Assembly: GCF_001942495.1 (NCBI RefSeq)
Contig: NZ_MKZS01000001.1
Coordinates: 6,285,889-6,347,006, forward strand
Length of the DNA: 61,118 bases
DNA from: Moorena bouillonii PNG
Lineage (GTDB): Bacteria; Cyanobacteriota; Cyanobacteriia; Cyanobacteriales; Coleofasciculaceae
Reading direction: 5' to 3'
The notes beneath the pieces were generated by a model, which did no database searches, was not told the DNA's origin, and worked only from the letters and a program-made list of their open reading frames with translations. A program made the position numbers and the translations under genes. Positions 54,162 through 61,118 of this stretch are shown here, piece by piece. Within the stretch, counting starts at the first letter, position 1. The number at the start of each line of letters is the position of its first letter.

Positions 54162-55472
54162 TTATGAACGCTTTCTCCTGTAACAGCAGAGACCGCCCAG
54201 CCCCATAAGCAATAGAGCGGTTGTATTCTGTGATTCAGGTACTTGCTCTGGATCAGGATCGTCAGTGATTCTCCCCGGTGGGATTTGAGGACCTCCACTA
54301 GGTTGCCCAATGAAGGGCAAAATATTCATTGGCTCGATGGAGCTTGCTATGAGATCATTTTCTATTTCTGCCTGAGAGCCAAAGCCATCACTGAAGGTAA
54401 ATGAGAACAGAGTCCCGATCAATTCCTCCGGCATTGCACCAAACCCATCTATATTGGAGAAAAGATCGATATCGATGCCGAATCTGAACGAGTCGCCTAC
54501 GGTAAACGAGTTCGGCGCGAAGTTCAGAGTAAGCTGCTGGCCTCCATCCAGAGCAGTATTGCCACCAACGAGGGTAATGTCACCTGCGTCGATCCCGCTC
54601 AGGTTCGACAGGGCAAAGGGTGAGCTGTCACCGCCTGGGAATTCCCCAATCGGAGCGTTGTTGACTGAATCAAAAAAGGTGTTAACTGGCGTGAGATCCA
54701 TGGTAAGACTTGTCAGAAAGACCCCAGCAGGTCCGTCCATAAAATCGACGAGAAAGAAATCATCAGTATTAAACGGTGTGGAACCATTGGTATCCACCAT
54801 AACTTCAGGTACTTGATTGAGCAGTGGGCTGCTACGAATCTGATCGATCTGAGCCATCGTCAGTTGGCTCAGATTAGCACCGTCAGGAAAAATGTTAGCC
54901 AGTCCATTCGGCACGCTGCGAGAGCCACCCTCCGTCATCAGATTATTGGCTGCGGCTGCTCCAAAAGTATCGTGCTCGAGACCAAAGTTGTGTCCAATTT
55001 CATGGGCTAACGTGTCCCTGCGACCGTTACCGCTATTAAAGTTTTGGACGGCGGTTCCGTCAACTACTACGCCGTTGGCATTAATCCAAGCTTGACCATA
55101 TAAGATTCCTCGCGGCTCCACCAAATCCTGTACAAACCAGGTGTTGATAGTGGTGGGATTAGGATGTTGACCATTTCCAGCTTGATCAATGTCGCGTATC
55201 CCAGTTGTCATGGTGAGAAGATCGGTATCGCTTAGTTGAGTTGTCGGCAGAAATACCGGGGCTACCCCAGCCTGTTGATAAATCTTCGTCACTTCATCTG
55301 GAAAAATGGGTGTCGGCGCACAGTTAGCCCCTGCGTCATTGCACACTTGGATCGGATTAATCGTAAAGTACCGATCTATCACTTGAGCGTTAGCAGCATT
55401 GTCGTTAATTGATACCCAAGCCAAGCAGGCGAAGACAAGTGCAGGAAATCCCACCTTCTTAGAGATTTTCAT
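54162..55472 (-). CDS. Secreted zinc metalloprotease with PEP-CTERM-like tail
   Basis: A 436-aa exported protein. Signal peptide (about 1-29, AANAQ cleavage). The zinc site HEIGHNFGLEH (157-167) and Met-turn NNLMTEG (Met179) place it with metzincin-type proteases, possibly pappalysin-like (M43). About 220-370 is a beta-sandwich-like region. The C-terminus reads VPESQNTTALLLMGLGGLCC and YRRKRS: the layout of a PEP-CTERM anchor with VPES in place of VPEP. Anchored or released surface protease; targets unknown. Confidence 0.85.
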   Translation of the reverse strand: MKISKKVGFPALVFACLAWVSINDNAANAQVIDRYFTINPIQVCNDAGANCAPTPIFPDEVTKIYQQAGVAPVFLPTTQLSDTDLLTMTTGIRDIDQAGNGQHPNPTTINTWFVQDLVEPRGILYGQAWINANGVVVDGTAVQNFNSGNGRRDTLAHEIGHNFGLEHDTFGAAAANNLMTEGGSRSVPNGLANIFPDGANLSQLTMAQIDQIRSSPLLNQVPEVMVDTNGSTPFNTDDFFLVDFMDGPAGVFLTSLTMDLTPVNTFFDSVNNAPIGEFPGGDSSPFALSNLSGIDAGDITLVGGNTALDGGQQLTLNFAPNSFTVGDSFRFGIDIDLFSNIDGFGAMPEELIGTLFSFTFSDGFGSQAEIENDLIASSIEPMNILPFIGQPSGGPQIPPGRITDDPDPEQVPESQNTTALLLMGLGGLCCYRRKRS

Positions 55473-55960
55473 TTTTACTATTTCTTTAGTGTTAATAATT
55501 TACTGGTACTCCCCGGTGCTAGTTTACAGGGTAAGGGCAAGAAAAAATCGCTGATAATTTGCATTGCCTGGATATCGGTTAATCGTGCATCCAAATCCCT
55601 ATAATCTCCTAGAACTTTACTCGCATTAATAGAGTTAATTCGCTAAGAATAATGCGGTTTTTTTATCAATAATCCTAGGGTTATTGATTCTTGCGCTTAC
55701 CCTGGGGTATAGGGCAAACGCATTTTGTCAATAAACTGGGTATAGTTATCAATCAACCTGGACTTATTGTACTTGTTGACCAGATACCCGATATTTTATA
55801 CATGTAGTGTTTATTGAATTCAAACAACATTATATTAGTATGTATATGACGACTCAAAAAAATAGATGGATTTCCCTTGGAGTGCAAGTTAAACACATCT
55901 TATTTTGAAATGCCTACTGGATCTGAAATTCATAGGATATGAATTTTGAAATTTTTGTTA

Positions 55961-56004
55961 GGTGCGCTTTCCGTTGGCGAATTAAATTCGCCACGGGTCG
56001 CACC
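55961..56004. repeat. 44-bp nested palindromic repeat (second copy)
   Basis: GGTGCGCTTTCCGTTGGCGA ... CGGGTCGCACC, with perfect core GGCGAATTAAATTCGCC (55976-55992). The copy at 50044-50087 is almost identical (core 50059-50075). Outer GGTGCG/CGCACC and CCGT/ACGG steps also pair, giving one long imperfect hairpin. Confidence 0.85.
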
Positions 56005-56601
56005 TCTTGATGCAAAGCGCAAGTGGGGGTTCTCCCATGATCGTACTGGCTCGCATTTAGCAGTGCTGCATAGGTTTTTAGTAAGGCTTCTAGAATTTAG
56101 ATGCATTTGTCCTAGGAATAATTGGTTTACTTTGGAACGATAATATTCATACTTCACCCACTAGAATCATGGAGATTATTTCAAACGTGATTAACTCTAC
56201 AGGCTCCTATTTGGAGTTACCCATATCTATAATCAAGTTTTGGGATAACCAAAGATTATAAAGATTCTAGGGAGTTTTAAGCACCGTGTTTAACCTGGCA
56301 ACCTCAATTTGCAAGTAAGGGTACCATGAATAACGCCAAGACAGATATCTTAGGGATGGGGGCATAATTACATTTGCCACCTATTTTTTCTATTCTTTGG
56401 ATATTCTAGTAATTGATTGACTCAAAAAAATCAAGTCCTATGAAGTATTAATTCTAAAATGAAGTAATTATAAAGGATTACAGATCAATTATTAAGTAAG
56501 GATGAAGGTAGCAAAAATTATGAAGGATGCCACATTTCGTACTTCATTTCTTCGAAGCATAAAAAGTTACAGAATGGTAAGGATTTAGGTGTGGGGGGTA
56601 G

Positions 56602-56827
56602 CTGGTTGACTGACAAAACATTTCATATCGACTGCTCAATAAGGGTTTCAGCACTATCCGAGCGAACCCTGCGAAGCCCTTTAGTGGCAAGGCTTGAAGG
56701 CAAATGATCAAGCTGAAAATCTGAAGCCCAAGACGATCAATGCACAAGTGCATTTCCTGCCAGCCCTATAACCCTTGTCTATAGAGAGTTTCAGGGCTTT
56801 GCTCGTAAACTTTTGTCAGTCAACCAG
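56602..56827. mobile_element. MITE-like element with 17-bp inverted repeats
   Basis: CTGGTTGACTGACAAAA (56602-56618) is exactly repeated in inverse orientation at 56811-56827. GGGGGTAG flanks both sides (56594-56601 and 56829-56836), consistent with an 8-9-bp target-site duplication. The 192-bp interior encodes no transposase and has GAAGCCC/GGGCTTT-type internal complementarity. Probably a non-autonomous derivative mobilised by a DDE transposase elsewhere in the genome. Confidence 0.75.
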
Positions 56828-56994
56828 TGGGGGTAGTTGAGATAGGTAACGTTGATGGCAGAGTAAGCGCAAGAAAAATGGTTTTTCCGTACCTTTTATG
56901 ATAAATTTCAAGTTAAAAAACTCAGAAAGTTTACTGTACAAGGGTAATGAGGCTATTTAACTAACAAAATTTTCTGGATACGGCCTCTTTCCTA

Positions 56995-57092
56995 CTATTC
57001 CCGATTCCCGATTCCCGATTCCCGATTCCCGATTCCCGATTCCCGATTCCCGATTCCCTGTTCCCTATTCCCTACTCCCTACTCCCTACTCC
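56995..57092. repeat. STRR array (CCCGATT then CCCTACT)
   Basis: About nine CCCGATT heptamers, two CCCTATT/CCCTGTT intermediates and four CCCTACT units, ending at the stop codon of the baseplate gene. A clear example of one array switching unit sequence. Confidence 0.9.
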
Positions 57093-57093
57093 C

Positions 57094-60000
57094 TCAAAAA
57101 TCCTGACCCAGACTAATCTGATGTTGACCGGAATAAATGAGGAATCGGTTCATTTGTTCGTCAGGTATATTGCCTAGGTCAATGGAGAGAGATTTAACAT
57201 AATTCACACCTGGAACGGATTCGATTAACCGATACAGGTCTGATTTATGGGGCTGACGACCAAAAGGCCAGCCTTGACCTTCCACTCCACCAGTCAGGGG
57301 ATGTAAAAAGTGGTTCAGGGCATCGTTGACCCCAATTACAACTGCTTCGGCAAGGTCTAAGGAGAGGGGTACAACCTCTGCTGTGACTGTAACTTCTACC
57401 CAATAGGGTCCTGTGACTCGCAGGTCTAGGGTGGGGGCACAGCGAGCCAGGATGTATTCCTCTACTAAGTCCAGCAAAGCAAGACTGGGAGTAGGTTGCC
57501 GTGCTGAAGAATCTGGTATAATAATCAGTTCCACTTGACCGACATCGTCTCTGTCTAGATAAGGGCTATTGTCAGCATGGTCACTTGTGGTCTTGGGCGG
57601 TAGGTTGAAATTTCCTGTCAGAGAACCATCAGGGTACTCGATGGTGATATCACCGCTAACGTTAACATCGCCCAAGTTGACCATAGTCACGTACCATTCG
57701 GTTCCAAGACTGAATTGGCTGGGTGTGACTGGGTAACTCAGTTCGCGATCGCTAGATTGATCAGAGGTAAAGATTTTTTCCTCATAGGCTATGGTCTGTC
57801 CTGGACCATTAATCTTGACCTGTAGCTGATAGGTGGTTGGGGGATCATTACCCTGGGACCATAAACTGACCGTGATCGTCCCTGATTGCTCCAACGGCAG
57901 GTAGTAGTTTGGCAACCACTGTAAGTCTTTTGGGTTAAATTTGGGAGTAATTGCCCATGCCCTGGCTACATCGGTAGATGCTTGGTAGACCAAATCTTCA
58001 ATGTCTTCGGCAGTTACAGCTTTGTACCGATGGCGCAATGTCTTCGGCCCTTGTTCCTTAACCCACTCTAGAGACTCCTGATTGGATCCACCACTGGCAG
58101 CTTCTAGGTTAGTGACACTATCGACATAAGGCACTGTGGTCTTGAGTTCGGTGATAGTCTCAGCTGGTTTGTTACCCTGTTTACCACCACCTGTGCGGTA
58201 GTAAACCATACGGATATTGTTGCTACCTAGGGCAGGTATCCTTCCCTGTTGGTTGTTGCCAAAGCTTACTTCTCCGGTCAGGTGATTGAGAAGATAGTGA
58301 CGGTCTTCCGGTCCGGAACCATAGAAATCTGATACTTCTTGCCAAACTACCCACACCTCCTCTTGTAGATCCGTTTCTTCCTCTTCCCGGACCTCTAGTT
58401 GTTGACCCTCTAACACAGGAAATTGGAGGGTGGAGAAGGTCTGATCGGGATTCCCATTACTCGAACCAAGGATTTCATTCTCAATGGTGCTTGCCTGGGT
58501 TGCCCAAGTTGTATTAAGCAGCAACTGCTGTAGTCGGGGTGGCACTCTAAAATCACCCCATTGCCAGCGAATTCGCAGCCAATATAATTCCCTACCAAAT
58601 TCTGATTGCTTTGTCAAGTCAGTTGGTCCAATAAACCGGACTAAACCTGGTTGACTCATGGCAGCGGTTTCATCAACTTCCACACCTAAACGCACCCAAC
58701 GGTCAGGGCTAGCATATTCTGGTACGATTACTGCTTTCTGAGTAATCGTCGGACTTGTGGCTAATTCTCCTGGTACTGGTGGTTCTACCTGGGCATAGAT
58801 CGTGACAGGGCGGTTAGCAAAGGGGGCATCAAAGCCTAAATAAAGAGTGGGTCGGAGGTCTGGAGTGGGAGTAAAAGGCTCAAAGGGGGAGCCATCCTGG
58901 TTAGCGTGAGTGGTGCAATCTACATAGGTGAAATCATTGTAGGTCAAGCAAGCTGAGAGTGGGGAATCACCTGAGTTGTAGGTATAGCTTAGGGTGAGGG
59001 ATTTTACCACTGGTGGCGCTAAAGCTGAGGCTGGTAGGAGTACCACACTGGTTTCCACTGGATGAGAGTCAGTGAGGTTGCTGGTCAGGGTGAGGGTATT
59101 CTCGTTGAAATTGATACTAACAATCTCCAAGTCTTCCTGATTGTTAGTACCTGGATCAATCCGGATGCGATCGCTAGGCAAAAAACCTCTAACACTATCT
59201 ACCTTGATGATGTTGATACCACTACTGACCTCTTGTTCAAAAAGTTCCACTGTGGCCCCACTGGCATGGTCAGAATTGATACTATTGGTCAGAGTTAGAG
59301 TATTAGAGCTAATACTACTAATTTCCGCATATTCCGGTTGACTAGTGTTTGCCCCAATCAGAATAGAGTCATTAGCTTGAAAGCCACTAGCACTACTGAG
59401 CCGTAGGGTATTGACTCCACTGCTAACAGCTTGAGTGAGTGTGGTGCTAATGGCACGAGATGGCTGGAGTGTGGTACTGGTAGTTTGTTCTGCGGTAGCT
59501 TCCTCAGTACCATAATTACCCCTGATTATCCGAGCACGAAGCCAATAATTACTTTCCCCATTCACTGGCTGGGATTCCATCTGGTCAGGGAGAGTGAAAG
59601 TAAATGCACCGCCAATCGTGAAGTTGGCAGCAGACAGACCAGAACTATTATGTTTAACTACCTCCCAACTACTACCATTCCAGGCTTCCCAGCGGACTTC
59701 CACACCCCCATTAGTATTAACGGCTGGAGCATCACTACTTAAAACCAAAGTAACGGTAACCTCGGCTCCAGGTTTAGAGAAAATTTCCTGACTAGCGAAA
59801 TAAAAGGTATCGTTGAAACCAGGTTCCTCACCAAAGGGGTAGAAATCTTTGCTCAGATCCAGTTCATCGGTATCGAAAAAGCACAAGTCTGGTGCTATAT
59901 CACTGCCATGAATCTCCACACTGGCACTAATGTGATTGACCTGAGGCAATGATTGAGGTGGAGGTAAAGGAGTATTGGTAAGCTGAGCTTTAAGCCAGGC

Positions 60001-61035
60001 AGCATTGATTCCATTAATACTATCCTGACTGGGGACTGGCAGATTCTCAATGGACACCTGCCACTGACTGTTACCTGAGTTGGTCAAGCTTGGGAAGGAC
60101 TTGCTAATTTGGTTCTGGTCGTCAATGTCTAGACGGGCCAAACGGATATGAGTATTAGCTGGCTTGCTAGTATCCGTCTCAGCAATTAGTTCCAGGACTG
60201 GTTCTGATTCACTGTAGGAAATTACCACTAGCCTAGTTTGACTAGAATTAGGACTCCAAGGCAAGGAGTCTCTATCACTGAGATTAATCTCTCGACCTTG
60301 ATAATCTATCGCCTTTCCAGGTTGGACGATAACCTGACCATAGCCAATTTCAACCTCTAAGCCCTCAATAATTCCTAGTATTGGTTTCCAAACCTCCCCA
60401 TTCCAGTAAGACCAAGTGATCGGTACTGCTGCTAACCCAACTGCATTAGGAGAGTCAATGGTTAGGGTGAGCGTTTTGGATTCAGGTAAGGTCAGCAGGT
60501 GGTCACAAGCCAAATAGAGGGAATGTTCAATGGGCTGATCCCCTGCAAAGGTTAGAAAAGCAGCATTTTCTTGACCCGTCCCTTGCTGTGTGCGATCGCT
60601 ATAGCGGTCTTGTTCCGGTTCCCGCACAAACACTGCTTGCAGCTGCACATTGGTCAAAACTAAATCACGCTCGGTCTCGAAAATGACCTCTTCTTCCTCT
60701 CCTTCTGTGGGCGGTGCTGCCACCTCCGTCTGAGCCGGAACCAAGGCTTCTGTGCTACCAGTTGCCAAATAAAAGGTCAAGGGTACTCGCGCTGGTTGGG
60801 GTGGTCCAATGCTAGTGCCAATCAAATCCAGAAAGGCCAGGAAATTTTTATCCGGGACTTGATTAAGGCGATCGCCGACAATCGTTGCCAGATGACCAAA
60901 AATACGAATTAGTGACCGACCACCATCCGGCTTGTTATCTGCCAAAGGACGCCACTCTGTGAACGCCTTAGCGCACGCTTCCGTATAGGCAACGATGTCT
61001 TTATAGCTACGTTGATCAATCTTTGGAGCTTGCAT
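57094..61035 (-). CDS. Contractile injection system baseplate protein (gpJ-like)
   Basis: A 1313-aa protein of the putative baseplate assembly family (TIGR02243-like, Afp11/Pvc11-type, with a gpJ-like part). The N-terminus (YKDIVAYTEACAKAFTEWRP, DRLNQVPDKNFLAFLDLIG) and the C-terminal segment (PKTLRHRYKAVTAEDIEDLV, then LYRLIESVPGVNYVKSLSID) are the recognisable ends; between lie repeated beta-sandwich modules including a doubled hydrophilic segment (NTLRLSSASGFQANDSI / NIIKVDSVRGFLPSDRI). Contractile injection systems of this kind exist in cyanobacteria, some bound to thylakoids. ATG at 61035 is followed upstream only by STRR, so other structural genes should lie beyond 61118 or were not neighbours. 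Confidence 0.82.
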   Translation of the reverse strand: MQAPKIDQRSYKDIVAYTEACAKAFTEWRPLADNKPDGGRSLIRIFGHLATIVGDRLNQVPDKNFLAFLDLIGTSIGPPQPARVPLTFYLATGSTEALVPAQTEVAAPPTEGEEEEVIFETERDLVLTNVQLQAVFVREPEQDRYSDRTQQGTGQENAAFLTFAGDQPIEHSLYLACDHLLTLPESKTLTLTIDSPNAVGLAAVPITWSYWNGEVWKPILGIIEGLEVEIGYGQVIVQPGKAIDYQGREINLSDRDSLPWSPNSSQTRLVVISYSESEPVLELIAETDTSKPANTHIRLARLDIDDQNQISKSFPSLTNSGNSQWQVSIENLPVPSQDSINGINAAWLKAQLTNTPLPPPQSLPQVNHISASVEIHGSDIAPDLCFFDTDELDLSKDFYPFGEEPGFNDTFYFASQEIFSKPGAEVTVTLVLSSDAPAVNTNGGVEVRWEAWNGSSWEVVKHNSSGLSAANFTIGGAFTFTLPDQMESQPVNGESNYWLRARIIRGNYGTEEATAEQTTSTTLQPSRAISTTLTQAVSSGVNTLRLSSASGFQANDSILIGANTSQPEYAEISSISSNTLTLTNSINSDHASGATVELFEQEVSSGINIIKVDSVRGFLPSDRIRIDPGTNNQEDLEIVSINFNENTLTLTSNLTDSHPVETSVVLLPASALAPPVVKSLTLSYTYNSGDSPLSACLTYNDFTYVDCTTHANQDGSPFEPFTPTPDLRPTLYLGFDAPFANRPVTIYAQVEPPVPGELATSPTITQKAVIVPEYASPDRWVRLGVEVDETAAMSQPGLVRFIGPTDLTKQSEFGRELYWLRIRWQWGDFRVPPRLQQLLLNTTWATQASTIENEILGSSNGNPDQTFSTLQFPVLEGQQLEVREEEETDLQEEVWVVWQEVSDFYGSGPEDRHYLLNHLTGEVSFGNNQQGRIPALGSNNIRMVYYRTGGGKQGNKPAETITELKTTVPYVDSVTNLEAASGGSNQESLEWVKEQGPKTLRHRYKAVTAEDIEDLVYQASTDVARAWAITPKFNPKDLQWLPNYYLPLEQSGTITVSLWSQGNDPPTTYQLQVKINGPGQTIAYEEKIFTSDQSSDRELSYPVTPSQFSLGTEWYVTMVNLGDVNVSGDITIEYPDGSLTGNFNLPPKTTSDHADNSPYLDRDDVGQVELIIIPDSSARQPTPSLALLDLVEEYILARCAPTLDLRVTGPYWVEVTVTAEVVPLSLDLAEAVVIGVNDALNHFLHPLTGGVEGQGWPFGRQPHKSDLYRLIESVPGVNYVKSLSIDLGNIPDEQMNRFLIYSGQHQISLGQDF

Positions 61036-61036
61036 A

Positions 61037-61118
61037 AGAAAGTAGGGAGTAGGGAGTAGGGAGTAGGGAGATGGGGAGATGGGGAGATGGGGAGATGGGG
61101 AGATGGGGAGATGGGGAG
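61037..61118. repeat. STRR (GGGAGTA) then 8-mer array (GGGGAGAT)n
   Basis: Four GGGAGTA heptamers run into at least seven copies of the 8-mer GGGGAGAT, which reaches the window edge. The change of period from 7 to 8 bp is exceptional here; other arrays keep 7. Confidence 0.93.

Larger units (their letters stand above)
55473..57093. other. 1.6-kb gene-less stretch
   Basis: AT-rich leader of the metalloprotease (55473-55900) with a possible palindrome CTAGGGTTATTGATTCTTG; a 44-bp palindromic repeat (55961-56004) plus partial dispersed repeat (to about 56045); a 226-bp MITE-like element (56602-56827); and heptamers CCCGATT/CCCTACT (56995-57092). Short frames at 55930-56157, 55946-56143 and 56544-56753 run through these repeats and are not genes. 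Confidence 0.75.
13182..60597. other. HIP1 octamers (GCGATCGC) scattered through genes
   Basis: GCGATCGC occurs many times, for example near 2373, 13184, 15886, 18711, 28457, 30916, 35013, 37619, 41191, 42560, 42858, 43214, 44372, 48380, 48597, 50477, 52001 and 60866. HIP1 is strongly over-represented in many cyanobacterial genomes and supports the assignment. Coordinates give the span, not one site. Confidence 0.9.

Noticed and set aside
56544-56753. 69-codon minus-strand frame as transposase fragment
   Set aside because: It lies mostly inside the MITE-like element and resembles no transposase.

Overview
The window reads as chromosome from a large filamentous cyanobacterium. Direct evidence: a chlorophyll synthase gene (chlG) next to a petP-like cytochrome b6f subunit gene, many GCGATCGC (HIP1) octamers, and an unusual load of 7-bp short tandem repeats (STRR type), palindromic dispersed repeats and PEP-CTERM proteins. 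The repeat style recalls Moorena-like genomes, but that placement is inference. I saw no tRNA, rRNA or CRISPR array.

Layout. 1-4.9 kb: a long GGGAGTC array, three tandem paralogous coiled-coil genes, a CAP-domain secreted protein, a PEP-CTERM protein and a GNAT acetyltransferase. 5.3-9.4 kb (minus strand): a tightly coupled three-gene operon (alpha/beta hydrolase, caspase-like/NB-ARC protein, TPR protein with an unassigned C-terminal domain), each junction a 4-bp ATGA overlap. This is the best candidate for an unusual signalling or defence system. 9.4-12.8 kb: repeat-rich, with a candidate small RNA, a small conserved protein, a DUF938 methyltransferase, and an antitoxin-like fusion gene followed by what looks like a ten-codon toxin stub cut off by a repeat.

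12.8-45.7 kb: a large surface-polysaccharide region. The minus-strand arm (12.8-22.9 kb) has a capsule-type transferase, GT2 and FkbM genes, NeuB, an SDR, a phytanoyl-CoA-dioxygenase-like protein and an aldehyde dehydrogenase. A divergent plus-strand arm (23.2-33.3 kb) has a Wzm/Wzt-type ABC exporter, GT2s, a 1112-aa methyltransferase/GT/GT4 fusion and methyltransferases. Together they could make, decorate and export a glycan that may contain a nonulosonic acid. A second group (33.4-42.1 kb) has a GT-C-type membrane protein, a decayed membrane-protein gene with three in-frame TAA codons, a GT4 and more methyltransferases. An IS4-type transposase remnant lies inside the region. A housekeeping photosynthesis cluster (petP, ArsA-like ATPase, chlG) sits at 42.4-44.7 kb.

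46.0-61.1 kb: an SPFH protein fragment abuts an IS200/IS605-type element with an intact TnpB and a dead TnpA. Then come a small membrane peptide, a GT4, a large SF1 helicase with a degenerate N-terminal nuclease-like domain, an isochorismatase-family hydrolase, a secreted zinc metalloprotease, a 226-bp MITE-like element in a 1.6-kb gene-less stretch, and a 1313-aa baseplate protein of a contractile-injection-type system that probably continues past the right edge.
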